Assembly (NCBI RefSeq): GCF_012489685.1 | Contig: NC_080043.1 | Coordinates: forward strand, 54,830,289 to 54,894,288 | Source of the DNA: Lotus japonicus | Lineage: Eukaryota > Streptophyta > Magnoliopsida > Fabales > Fabaceae | Length of the DNA: 64,000 nucleotides | Direction: 5' to 3' | Shown here: positions 11,749 to 22,778 of the stretch, in pieces | How the letters are laid out: every line of letters starts with the position of its first letter | Position numbering within the stretch: the stretch's first letter is position 1 | The notes under the pieces: generated by a model | Told to the model about the DNA's origin: nothing | What the model saw: the letters and a program-made list of their open reading frames with translations, nothing else | The model's database searches: none | Translations under genes and position numbers: made by a program

Positions 11749-12179
11749 TCATATGTTCTGAAATACTTCTTTGTCATCCACAATAAGTATCTTCAACCTT
11801 TTTCTAGATTTAACTCTCGATAGGGTTACATATAGTCGACCGTGCGTGAAAACAGGTCTAGGAAGATATAATCTAACATGGGATAAAGATTGGACTGGGC
11901 TCTTATTTATAGTCATAGCAAAACACACAGTTATAGGGAACTGCCTTCTTGAGAATTTGAATGGAAGGTCAGTGTCAGACAGAGCGGTAGCAACAATAAT
12001 ATACGACGTCAAATCAGTAACCATCAATCTAGTGTCATTACCCAATCCAGCAGACTGGTCTAAATTCAGAATCAGCATGATAGGAACCCCAATTTTTTAT
12101 ACAATTTGGTGGTTTAGAATACGAAAACATTTAACATCATTTAGGAATTCATAAGTGAACCATTCTGCATCTATATCAG
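11749..12179 (-). pseudogene. Helitron helicase, C-terminal fragment
   Basis: The minus strand reads FTYEFLNDVKC, GVPIMLILNLDQSAGLGNDT, then RRQFPITVCFAMTINKS and LYVTLSRV. These are the C-terminal motifs of the Pif1-type helicase domain of Helitron RepHel proteins ('FAMTINKSQGQSL', 'LYVALSRV'). The helicase unwinds DNA during rolling-circle transposition. There is an in-frame stop near 12097-12099, and the Q-G of the KSQGQ motif reads P-V. The upstream boundary at 12179 is exactly the start of the Tat-1 LTR, and the same gene resumes at about 24755. The frame ends with a stop at about 11749, some 400 bp before the Helitron 3' terminus. Confidence 0.85.
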
Positions 12180-12501
12180 TGTTCCGTGCTAGAACATAGA
12201 GAGGGAAGGTAGAACCCAAAGTGTGAGGAAAGTGATGTGAATGCTTAGAGAGAGAAACTCTAACCGCTTAGAAAGAGAAAATATAACTGAATTTCAATGC
12301 TATTATTTCTCAAATGAGCTAAGAGTCCTTAACAATTGGTATTCCCTTCCTATTTATAGAGGTGGAGTTGGGCTTTGGCGCCTCTATCCTATCCAAACGG
12401 GCCAATGGGGCCTCGGTAAGGGAGGCCCAAGGTCATGGCGCGTCCCCCGCCCAAGGTCAGGTCTCCTGGGTGAGGGACCCTGGGGTCTCGCCCAGTCCAC
12501 A
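12180..12501 (-). repeat. Tat-1 3' LTR
   Basis: 322 bp bounded by TG...CA. The left end TGTTCCGTGCTAG and right end GCCCAGTCCACA match the Tat-2 LTR ends (TGTTCCGTACTAG and GCCCAGTCCACA). A minus-strand TATA box (CTATAAATAGG) lies at about 12349-12359. The five bases before it (ATCAG, 12175-12179) would be the target duplication, but the right copy is lost. Confidence 0.75.
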
Positions 12502-13183
12502 AGTCCACAAGACACCGAGCTCGAAGCATGAGAGCTAAGTGTGTTTTTAAGTAAGAAATAAGGCGAGATCTCTTAAGGAAACTGACTAAAACTTAAAAAC
12601 TTAAAATCTAGAAGTGAAAAACAATGGTCAACATGGCCTGATAAATAGAGCCTTTTGCAATCAACACTTTTGGACCTCCAGCCGCGCCCTCTTCTTCCGG
12701 GCGACCCAAATCCACAAGCAGGCTTGTGGCGACGGCTTTTAGTTTGCCCGCCTCAGCATAGTTATGCACGTGCCTTGAATCGTGACACTCTGTCGCGTGT
12801 TGTGTTCATCCCACGCGTCGAGCCTTGAAGTGACGCCAGGGTCAATGAATCCACAGAATCTCAACCGCTACCTTTGACGTGTCCCTTCCAGTCACGTCAC
12901 AACTTTGACAATTTGAATTTCAATCAACCGGCAGCAACCGTTGCAGCTTTCACTCAATGCGGCATCCCCATTTTTCATGTCCCTTCCAGTCACGTCCCCT
13001 GAGGCAATCATTCCACCTTTGTCATGATGGGGCACGATTTCCCAACCGTTTCTTATCCTAACTCTTAAATTCAACTTCTTTCTCTCACTTGCCCCCTTTG
13101 AAACCCTCCATAGCCTTGCAAAGTTACCCAAGCTATTACCCCAGCATCTTCTCCTCTTCCGTCTCAGTTCCTTTCTGCAAAAG
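12502..13183. other. Tat-1 spacer between LTR and antisense ORF
   Basis: Region upstream of the antisense ORF, holding its presumed promoter and leader. I see no clear TATA box, unlike the equivalent part of Tat-2. Repeated TCCCTTCCAGTCACGTC at about 12881 and 12979 marks a small internal duplication. No other gene. Confidence 0.5.
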
Positions 13184-15432
13184 ATGACTCTCAACGCCGC
13201 ACCAAAGGACCCTCTCGACTCCAGAGCCCCTCAAACATCCCGCGCCCCGGCCATTCCTCCCCCGGCCGGGGGACTTCCCCTTAAAGAAAATGAGAAAAAT
13301 GCCTTCTAGCACCAAGTCCTTTCCACCCTCCCTCCGTCTGCCACCCGGGAACCCACTCTGAAAGCTATCTGCCAACCCTCTAAGTTGTCCATCGACAAAT
13401 CCATCGCCGAGTTGGCCCGCCGGGTCGGAGGGTTATGCCACGAAAAGTCCCTCGAAGATGTCCTTATCACCAGCCGGGGCTTGAGCATCTGTCGCCCTTG
13501 GAAGTGCCGCACACTCGAACAAGGCGCGGAAGAGCCCCACTTCTTCTATGTTTATGAGTACTTCTTTCTTGATCTGGGGATCAAACTACCCTTCTCCCCT
13601 TTCCTTTGCCAACTTCATCTGAACGCCTGGGCTTTCATTCGATGCTACGAGATTCTGTGTAACGCCGTCAACCTTGAAGCCAAAACCTCCCATTTCTTCT
13701 ATTTCTATGGCGCGGAGCCAAGATCCTTGGAAGCCGAGACTCCCGGGTGGGTCTCCCTGAAGTCCCGAACGGGTCGGCAGCGTCTCCAACCTTATAAGAG
13801 CAATATCAAGATGGGGCCCAAGCGCCGATATTTTCGCATAATCGTGCACCCCTCCTACCCTGAAGCTTTCACACGCTGGGATGGGACTACTTCCCGCGAC
13901 GTTCCTCTGCCACCCGACGCATCACTGAATAATGAAGATAAAGCCATCCTCAACTTCCTCGCCGGGTTCCCCATCCTTGAATGCTCCCAACTGCTCGAAG
14001 CCGCTCGTGAAAGCACACTCCACACCCTCCTAGAAGGAATTGACTTTACTTTGGCCGCGCTACAGCGCGCCTTAACTGCTGATTCGCTCGAGTTTCTTCC
14101 TGTTTTCAATACTCAGGTGAGCAAGAGGAAACGTGTCGTCGCCGATTCTAACGCCGAGACTGTCGTTCTTCAGTCGAAGAAGGTCAAAAGATCTTCTTCC
14201 ATTGACCCTGCTCCAGGTGTCGCTGGGTCTGATGAGGCTACACCGGGTGTCGTCCCATTGCCCACAACTGACGTTCCCAGATCCCATGATGATGCCGCTC
14301 CGCCTTCCCCCCGAAGAGGTCCCAGAAATCCAAAAAGGTTAACCCAAATCCAGAGGGAAAATCTGGGGTCGAGACTTCCTTGCCTCGGAAGTTGAAAAAG
14401 AAGAAAAAGAAGGGTAAGAAACCTCCAGCTGGCGAAGCATCTGCCCCACACCTGGCGGGCGATGAGACTTCGAAACTCTTGGTCAACAACCTCTTGAAGA
14501 TTCTCCCCAAATAGTTCCTTCCTCTGGTCAAGTCAGAGTGGACCCAACTGGAGTATCTTTCGCCCAACCGGTGAGCCCTCAGGACGGAGGTGCAAACCCC
14601 CAAGCGTCGCCAGTCCTTTGGCCCCCAGTCCAGAAATCAACCATGCTACTACTGGCGACCAAACGGGATCTTCACCAAGCCAACAACCTTCCACCATCGA
14701 CTTCATGTTGTCCAACGCCTTTCTCGGCAATATGAGAGCAGCTGAGATTCCTGACCTTGACATTAAAGCGCAGGAAGCCCTCAACCACCTCTTGCGGGCG
14801 GGGTGTCTCTTCGCCCAACTATCCCAAAACTCAGCTTCTTCCACAGAAAAGGAGAAACTTCAACAAGATGCTAAATGTTACCGCGCAGCCACGCAGGAGG
14901 CTCATGATGAATGGGACAAGTTACTGACCTAGGTGGTAGCTCAAACGAGGAAACTGACTAACGTAGGCGTTGATATGAGCTACCACGAGGAAGACCTGGC
15001 TGCTTGCAAGGAACGGACGGATGATTTGGAGTTGGATTGTCAATCAATGCCGGCAGGGCCGCTTGCATTGTCCAAGGAAAGGAGATCGCGTTCCTTCAAA
15101 GCGAGTTAGGTGCGACGAACGAGGCCCTGGCTGATGTGAGGTCACAACTTGAGGTAGAAAACCAGGCCCTCGCGGATATGGACTCCAAAATCAAAACCTC
15201 TCAAGCCCGGTTGGTGGCTGACGTTGCTGCTGAGGTCGTGGAAGAACGTGGCCGCGGCTTCTTTCTCGCCAAGGCTCAGGTTCAACATCTCTACCCAGGA
15301 ATTAACCTTGATGGAATGGGAGATTTCAAGAAGATTACCTCGCATGGGCTCGTTGGCCTTGACGATCCTCCGGGCTTCATCGCCGAGCGTTTCGCCGCTG
15401 CTGAAATTGAGAGGGAGAAATTGTCAATGTAA
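13184..15432 (+). pseudogene. Tat-1 antisense ORF (putative gypsy-type transposon protein), degraded
   Basis: Runs opposite to gag-pol. From ATG 13184 the frame has a stop at 13307-13309, then stays open to 14395 with HFFYVYEYFFLDLGIKLPFS, FLCQLHLNAWAFIRCYEIL and the same downstream layout as the Tat-2 antisense protein. I associate this with the plant 'putative gypsy type transposon' domain (Transposase_28 in Pfam, from memory). Past about 14335 the reading frame changes several times: a lysine-rich stretch (KLKKKKKKGKK), a segment around 14618-14932, then a coiled-coil-like C-terminus to 15432 ending REKLSM. Both stops and frameshifts show it is dead. The function of this family is unknown. 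Confidence 0.75.
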
Positions 15433-16599
15433 AAATAGCTATTTTTTTTTTTTGATTCTCTTTATCATCTTTTGTAATTGATTAATGTTCTTATATTTTC
15501 CTTAGTTTGAATTCATCTCGCGTTGCGCTCGCCCGTCGCCATTTAGGTACCTTTTTAGGAATTTTCGCCTTGCGCTCGTGTAGCGATTTTGAAGGTGTGC
15601 CGAAGAAACTAGGACTTTTGCTGATTTTGAGGCTTTTATTCACACCAATATTTCCCGTAAGAGCAGGTGTGGCCTTGGCGGTTTCATCCCGCCAAGGGCT
15701 TACACTGTTGGGGGCCCAATGGCCATATGGGTTTACCTAGACTTATGCCTAGTTTATTTTCTCGTCCATATTTCGGGGAGGCCTCGTATTCCCAGATTTC
15801 GGGGAGACTAAGGGGATAAGGACCCACCCTATTTTGGGGATAAGTCGCTTTCCCGCACACATCGCCAACGAGAGGTCAGCGCTTCGCGTCAGACTTTCCC
15901 GGAGCAATCCCCAGACATCAAGTTCGTGTTGGGATTGCCACCTTCGGGGAATTTTTCCCACCGAGCGAACGTGACATGTTAGTTGAGCTGCTATTTGGAT
16001 AGCACCGGTTCGCGCCTGACTTTCCCGGAGCAATCCCCAGACATCAAGGTCGTGTTGGGATTGCCACCTTCGGAGAATTTTTCCCACCGGGCGACCGCAT
16101 CTTTTGAATTAGGAGTATTCCTGGTGAATATCCTTTTTGTATTTCATCTGTAAAATATTTTTTGTACATTAAGGGATGCCTCATTAAAAAACTCCCGAGA
16201 TGGAGAAAAAGAGTGCATCTTTATTTTTGTCCTATTCCTCCCAATGTTGTTCCTTAGCTGTATCCTCGCCCCGGTCGCCAAACTCCCAAATCAAAGTATT
16301 ATGCCCAGCAACTCGCCTTTAGTGTCTGACGTACTCGCCACCCACTCCCTCTCGTCGCGGAATTTCCTTTCTTGCCAGCTTGCCTCTAATTCACTTTCTC
16401 GTTCATTCCACTTGGCTTTTTTGTTCCCGAAGGTCAATGTTCTGTCCGATTTCCCTTGCTATGCCTTAGCCTTTCGCTTGTTCTTGTTGCGGTACGTCAG
16501 GCCTCTCTTCCCCGCCTTTTGCTTTTCCTGGGTCCGCCCGAGCAATTCCTTTCCCTTTTGCTCGTAACCTTGGCGCTGAAAAACCTCTGAGTCCATTTC
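15433..16599. other. Tat-1 spacer and residual 3' pol region
   Basis: Contains a tandem duplication (about 15880-16100) and a block near 16170-16215 (CCTCATTAAAAAACTC...AAAAAGAGTGC) matching Tat-2 at about 60585-60630, just after the Tat-2 pol stop. The minus strand from 16590 down to about 16240 is rich in K, R and E codons, but I cannot assign it to RT, RNase H or integrase. Confidence 0.5.
15880..16100. repeat. Tandem duplication, about 127-bp period
   Basis: GACTTTCCCGGAGCAATCCC through GGATTGCCACCTTCGG.GAAT occurs twice (from about 15891 and about 16018) with a few changes. Confidence 0.75.
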
Positions 16600-17613
16600 C
16601 TAGCTTATCGCCGCTTTCCCTTCCTGCTCGTTCGGTCCCTTGCTCGAAAGAGCTTGTGTCCTGAACCGCGGAAGTTCCCATAGTGTCGCATCTTTCGGAC
16701 TCCAGCTGAAGAGGTCGAAATTATCCTCTACCAACTTCTCCAACCGCCGCTCCTGACCTGGCGTGAGCCTAGGCTCTATTGCCAGCACTCCCCTACTAAA
16801 CTTATACCTTTCCAAGTCATCAATAATCCCAGCCCAACGTTCCTCTTCCCGGGTATCTATGAATTGCTCATTTCGGCGTGTCTTACCTTCTTGCTTAACC
16901 CGGCTCTGACTGTCCCGTTGCCTCTTTACCTTCCTGTCGAGAATCTGTTCTGTCTCCTGTTTCCTCCTGCTCAACCTGTCTTGTTTGCCTTCCAGAATCT
17001 CTACCTCGTGGCACTGGTGTCCCTCGCAAGCTCCTTTTTTGCCATACATGCTGAGGCAGTTGTTGTAACATTCTCTAGCTCGCCTTTGGTCGACTGCAAT
17101 CTTTCCCACTCGTCCGCACATCAGCGGATACTTAACCGTCAGATGAGCCGTGGAGATTACCGCACAAAGACGGTTAAGTGTATTCCTTCCTATAATGACG
17201 TTGTATGAAGCTACGACCTGTATCACGAGGTATCTCACACGAAGGAGCTTGGCATTCTCATCGATCCCAAAGATAGTGTCCAAATCTATATATCCCCGCA
17301 CCCAAACTTGCTCGCCTGAAAACCCCACCAGAGTTCCTGTATAAGGCATTAAATCTTTGTCCATTAATCTCAGCTGATCGAATGCATCTCCATAAATGAT
17401 ATCAGCAGAGCTGTCTTGGTCCAGAAGGACTCGGAGGACATTGAAACTGTTGATCCTGATCATGACGACAATAGGATCATCCTTGTGCGTTTTAACCCCC
17501 TCAAAGTCTGTCGTTGAAATTACTATGTCGGGATGCTAGAACCCAAAAGGAGTCTCGTATTGTTGCACCGACGTCACCGCCCTAGCGTGTCTTCTCCTTG
17601 TTGAGGCTGTTAC
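16600..17613 (-). pseudogene. Tat-1 protease and truncated pol start
   Basis: The minus strand reads ETPFGF, a stop, then VMIRINSFNVLRVLLDQDSS with ADIIYGDAFDQL, the retropepsin active-site region. Related Tat proteases usually have DQGSSADI, so the Gly after the catalytic Asp-Gln appears replaced by Asp. Family folding features follow (RYLVIQVVASYNVIIGRNTL). After a charged linker the frame reaches LTPGQERRLEKLVEDNFDLF (equivalent to the RT-upstream region of Tat-2), then loses similarity. RT, RNase H and integrase are absent. The upstream part continues across the Athila insertion into gag at 24084. Confidence 0.75.
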
Positions 17614-17618
17614 ACCAC

Positions 17619-18920
17619 TGATGACCCCAGTTTAGTAGTGTTTTTAGGGTCATTTCGTTGTGGGTTTTGAGTCTTTTTAGAGTCTCATGTAGTGTTTCAT
17701 GCATTCTCATGCACTTTTATCTTTATTAGTCCTTTTGCATTGCTTTGGTAATTTCATAGTTGTATAAGGTCTTCAATGGTATTTTAGTAGAGTTTAGGGG
17801 TCTAGTTTAATTCCTAGTTCATTTTATACTTTTGTGCAATTTAACCTTTGAGTTTCTTGGTTTTGTTACTAGTCTTTCTATGCAAGTAATCAGGTTGTAA
17901 CAGCTGAAGGAAGAAGCCCAAGGGGTTTAAAGGCTTGATGGAGGCATTAAAGTGTGTTAAAGTTGAAGTTTAAGAGGTTTTCAGGCGAGCTGGGGCGCTC
18001 AAGCGCTCCGCATGGGCGCCTGAGCGCCAGGATGGCAGATACTTTTTGTGCTAGGATTTGGTGCTGGCGCTGGAGCGCCCGGCACACAAAAAACTCGCCT
18101 ATTTTGCCTATAAATAGGATTTTTGTCATTTCTCTTGGGACCTTTTGTCATTTTATCATATTTCAATATGTTAGAAGAGAGGGTTTGAGTTCTAGAGCTT
18201 GAGGAGCTTCCTCCAAGTCCTATGATCCAGGTTTTGTCTTTCTTTTCTTGTATGGATTTCATAGCCATGTTTGGCTAAAACCCCTTTTGTTTTGGGTTCA
18301 TTGTAAGACTTTGAATGTTTTAGCTTTTAATTCCTTTCCTATTCGTAATATTCTGTGTAAACTCTTGAATCTCACTTCTATGCTTAATCTTTCAAGCTTG
18401 AATGCATGCTAGCTTCTTACTTTTCTATAATCATAACGATAGTTTGTTATAGAATTGGGACTTGTTGTGAGATTACTCCTTCTATACTTGCTGCTAGGAA
18501 TAGAGGAAGAGTTGGGGTTGGTTGGCCTGAATTGTATGCTTATTGCTTCTATCAAATGTTTAGGTTATCAAGGAATTGAACCTATCTTTTGGTTAGAAAG
18601 GGTTTTCTTTACGAGGCATTGATAGATGACTATCTAGGCTAGAACTTCATGGAGAGACTCAGGATTTATTGGATAGGAAGGTTTGCTAAAACTGAATTGG
18701 TTGAACAAGAACCCAAGGCAATCTCATTTCTGAATTTCGATCACTTTACTACTTGTTCATTTATCTGTTACATAATCAAAGAAACAACCAATCTTAAAAA
18801 CTGAATTTTATTCGCTTTTTAACCTTGAACTTGACTCTTAAACTGAATTCACATTCCAATTCCCTATGGTTCGATAAATTAAAACCCGGAGATATCTGTG
18901 CACTTGCAGATTGACCAACA
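17619..18920 (+). repeat. Athila-type 5' LTR
   Basis: 1302 bp, TG...CA. U3 holds a GC-rich palindromic cluster (17992-18083, GCGCT/AGCGC motifs) just upstream of a TATA box TATAAATAGG (18109-18118). Confidence 0.92.
18109..18118 (+). promoter_or_regulatory. TATA box of the Athila-type LTR
   Basis: TATAAATAGG in sense orientation. The equivalent site in the 3' LTR is at about 23272-23281. It follows the GCGC palindrome cluster by about 25-110 bp. Confidence 0.7.
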
Positions 18921-18926
18921 AGTTTT

Positions 18927-18944
18927 TGGCGCCGTTGTCGGGGA
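18927..18944 (+). other. Primer-binding site (tRNA-Asp type)
   Basis: TGGCGCCGTTGTCGGGGA immediately downstream of the 5' LTR. This class of site is characteristic of Athila/Calypso elements. Confidence 0.8.
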
Positions 18945-19041
18945 ATTGTTTGTGTTTTTCTGTTTAAGTTTTTAGTTTGTGGTTTTATATTTTGTTTTTA
19001 TCTTTGTCTAGAATTGGTGCTACTAATCTTTCTCTATTTGA

Positions 19042-20935
19042 GTGTCACACTTTCAGGTTACTCTCACGAGAGTTACCGTCATGGGTGGTCATATGACGGA
19101 GGAGGAGATGCAAGCCCATATCGAGGCAAGAATCCAAGAGGGGATCACCCTGCGACTATGTGAACAAGAAGTTGAGAATGCCAACCGGTCTCTTCGGAAA
19201 CTCACTTCGGCTACCATGAGTTATGACTATCCCGGGAGCATTGTCTTTCCCGAGGGAGTGGGAAACTTTAAGTTGAGACCAACATTCATCAACTTGGTGA
19301 GCCAAAACCAATATGGTTGAGGTACTTTGGAAGATCCACACGCTCACATGGAGAGGTTCATCCGGAATTGCAACACTTACCGGGTGAACAATGTTCCGGT
19401 GGATGCAATTCGCGTTTCCATTTTCTTTGAAGGACACAGCTGAGGAATGGCTGAATTCACAGCCTCAAGGGAGCTTCACTACTTGGGAAGACTTGGCAGG
19501 AAAATTCACAACAAGGTTCTTCCTAAGAGCCCTTTTGAGGAAATTGAAAAAAGACATCATGAATTTTGTGCAAACCGCTGAAGAGAATCTCTATGAAGCT
19601 TGGGAGCGCTTCAAGAAGCTCTTGAGGAAATGTCCTCAACACAATCTCACCCAAGCTGAATTGGTTGCAACATTTTATGATGGTCTACAATACTCTTGGA
19701 GGTTTGGCCTAGATGCGGCTTTAAATGGCGAGTTCGATGCTCTTCCCCCACAAGCGGGGTATGACTTAATAGAAAAGATGGCAGCGAGAGCCATGAACTC
19801 TGAAAATGATCGTCAAACCCGAAGGAGTAAGCTTGAAGTGGAAGCTTACGACAAGCTCTTGGCCTCCAACAAACAACTCTCCGAACGAATTGCGGAGATT
19901 CAAAATCACATAAAGGCGACCAATTTGGTCGGTGCTACAGTAGCCAAAGTGGAGTGTGTGGCTTTTGGAGGGCCCAATGTTAGTGAATTTTGCACCATTA
20001 CTAGTCAGGGTTTCCGAGGTCAAAGCTCTGGACTTTCTCAACAAGTCCAAGAGCAAGTTGGTGAAAATGATGGTGGCAAGAAGAGCTTAGAGGAGCTATT
20101 GGAGAGTTGCATCAACCGCATGAACAACAACCATAAGAACCAAGAGGCGGCTATCAAGAACTTGGAGAACCAACTTGGCCAGCTAGCCAAGCAAATGGCC
20201 GAGATACCTCAAGGTAAGTCTTCTCCCGATTCTTTAATTTTGTCTAAACAAAAGAATTTTGCTGTTGTTACCACTAGGAGTGGGAGAGTGTTACACGAGT
20301 CAAAAAAACAAGATGAGGGAGAGAAAAATGAGAAAGTACAGGAAGAATATGAGGGTACTACGGAGAAGAGAGTGAGTGAACCTGTGAAAGCTAGAGTTGT
20401 GAGCACTCCTTCTTCTGAACTTAGTAAGATTCCATTCCCCAAGGCTTTGGAATTTTTTAAGAAACTCCACATCAATATTCCTTTTTCTGAAGCCTTGGAG
20501 CAAATGCCTATCTATGCTAAGTTCATGAAGGACATTTTAAGTAAGAGAAGGAAGTTGAGTGAGGTTGATGAAACTATCATGATGACCAAGGAGTGTAGTG
20601 TCATTTTGCAAAGAAAAATGCCTAAGAAGAGAAGGGATCCTGGGAGTTTTACTATCCTAGTGGAGATTGAGGGGTTGACTGTTGTTGAAGCCTTGTGTGA
20701 TTTGGGAGCGAGCATCAACTTGATGCCGCTTAGCATGTTTAGAAGGCTGAACTTAGAAGAGGTCACCCCGACCATGCTCTCCTTACAAATGGCGGACCGA
20801 TCCTTAAAAACACCTTATGGGATCATTGAAGATGTGATGGTTAAGGTTGATAAGTACGTGTTTCCGGTTGATTTTGTGGTGCTGGACATGGAGGAGGATG
20901 CGAGGATTCCTCTCATTCTTGGCCGACCTTCTTAG
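19042..20935 (+). pseudogene. Athila-type gag-protease, broken
   Basis: Starts around 19042 (or ATG 19081) and reads LRPTFINLVSQNQYG to a TGA at 19318-19320 where the family has Gly. A frame change near 19410 follows, then an open frame from 19391 to 20935. Gag motifs include FPFSLKDTAEEWLNSQPQGS, FTTWEDLAGKFTTRFF and RKCPQHNLTQAELVATFYDG. The protease core is VEALCDLGASINLMPLSMFR with DFVVLDMEEDARIPLILGRP. A one-base loss after GRP (LGRPFLATGRAKIDV is expected) stops the frame at 20935. Gag packages RNA, and protease would mature the polyprotein. There are three lesions, so it is inactive in cis. Confidence 0.9.
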
Positions 20936-21425
20936 CCACTGGCAGGGCTAAGATCGATGTTGATAAGGGTCAGCTCATTCTTAGAGTAGGTGAGGACAAG
21001 GTAAGATTTTCGGTTTTCAATCCTAATTTGCAAACTAACCTTAATGATGGTTTTGTTTGTGATATGATCAAAAGCTTGTCCAGGTCTTCAAAGGAGACCC
21101 CCAAGTTAAGTGAAAAAGATGTTGAGATTAATCAAGCTCTCATCAAGCTTGTTAGTGAAAACAAGTATGGGGGGTCTCAAGAGGAGAATTTCCAAGACCA
21201 CATGGCCCGATTCACTCAAGCTAGTCACATTGTAAATATGGAAGGTGTGACTAGTGATGAGTTCATGATTAAGCTCTTCCCTCACTCCTTGAAGGGGGGA
21301 GCAAGGATTTGGTACGATGGTTTAGATGATACCCTCTCTTGGGAGGAGTTGTTCCAAAAGTTTTGTGCAAGGTTCCTACCTTGTACATGTGGAGAAAAGA
21401 TTGATGGTAAGGAATTTCCTTCCTA
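20936..21425 (+). pseudogene. Protease tail fused to a second, diverged gag-like segment
   Basis: Directly continues the protease (LATGRAKIDVDKGQLILRVG in the shifted frame). It then reads LIKLVSENKYGGSQEENFQD, FMIKLFPHSLKGGARIWYDG and LDDTLSWEELFQKFCARFLP to a stop at about 21424. These three blocks match plant retrotransposon gag motifs ('LFPFSL.. A..W....P..S..TW..L...F...FFP') and parallel gag copy 1 at about 19277-19545, but are clearly diverged from it. An Athila element should have RT at this position. The frame is open from 21028 to the stop. Confidence 0.75.
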
Positions 21426-22778
21426 ACACCAAAGGAAGGAGAGTCCACCTAGGACTATAACTTAGGGCTGCTTGGGAGACAACCCAAGTCATGTTTTACT
21501 TTGCTTGTTTGTTTGTTGCATTTTGCAGGGAATGAGAGCCTAAATTTTAGAGTAGGAGGTGTATCTAAGGCCTCCATAATAATTGGTAAAGGAGGTCGAC
21601 TCTTTCCCTTAGTTTAGCTCATGAATTTTTTGCATATTTTTCCTTTGTAGCCTTCATTTTCTTTTTGGTCATGCATTGTTTAGTTAGAGTCGTTTTTTGG
21701 GTCTTTACTTCCCTATACTCACATGTTTTTGCCCTTAGTTATGCTCTCTAGCTTGTGCTGGTTTTAGAAAATGTTTTTGCGAATACTTGGGTTTTCTTTT
21801 GGGGATGAGTGATTGCATGCTTTGGGGAAGAGAGGAGGAGACTTCGGTCTTCCGAGTGTTTCTTAAGGATAGAGTGGGTGTGAGTCCAATAAGGGTCTGT
21901 CTTTGACCCTTCACCATAAAATTTCCCTGGAGGATCCTGACTCACTCATACTTCTTGGATCTGTATTGATTTCACTCTTTGTATGCTTTGTGATACTTGC
22001 ACAATTCTTGAGACATGTAGGTTTTTGAGCTTCAGAGTTTGTTGGCTTGAACATTTGTCCCTAGTTGTCCCTTTTGAGCCTATTGAAGATTTATTTGTTA
22101 GCTAAATGATTGGGATGGATGATAGGTTGGATTTTGGGGAGTGATGGTCCTTAAATTGTTTTGGACCTAAATAAAGTTTGAAATTGTCTCTTGCCCCATG
22201 TGAAAAAAGAAAAAGAAAAAAAGACTCCTAATCAAGTTGGAGTTGCAAAAAGGAAAAAATAGAAGAAAAGAAAGTTGAAAAAGAGGAGTCAAGAGACTTG
22301 TGCAAAAAAAATGTTTGTTGTTGAAAGCTCTAGGGGGGTACTAATAGGACCACACTCAATTTGTTTTGAAGCCTAGTCTTCCTTAGGGACCAACCACCTT
22401 GTACTTCACCAAGCCACACATTTCACCTCTTGCGAAGTCTCTTTGAATTTGTGCATGTTTGATCATTGTTGCTTTTGAGTGAATGAAATCCAGAACCCAT
22501 GAACTGCTTGTGTGCTCAGTGCATTAAATGTATATCTCATCCTAGGAATTTTAGATCTATATGTTTCTCATAATGGACTCTACACTCTTCTTTGTCTGAA
22601 AGCGGCATGAAGTGGATTGTTGTGTCTTTCTTTTGGAACCAGTTGTAGTTTCAATATCCCCCGGTCTTTGTGATAAGTATTCTGTTGAGAGCACTTGTTT
22701 TGGGAGCATTACTTGCGCTTGAGGGCAAGCGAGTTGTTCTTTACGCTCGAGGGCGAGCTGTCGTTGAGTATAGTGGTG
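21426..22778. other. Athila-type 3' non-coding region
   Basis: Begins with GGGAGACAACCCAAG, typical of the region after coding sequence in legume Athila-like elements (from memory). Includes an A-rich stretch (22198-22320), and ends without an obvious polypurine tract before the 3' LTR (GAGTATAGTGGTG). No env-like ORF visible. Confidence 0.6.

Noticed and set aside
12241..12531. Small plus-strand gene of 96 codons
   Set aside because: It lies across the Tat-1 LTR end and runs opposite to its promoter, with no conserved motif.
17954..18268. Small frames on both strands in the Athila LTR, repeated at 23114-23431
   Set aside because: They coincide with the GCGC palindrome region of both LTRs, which explains their duplication. 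No independent gene evidence.
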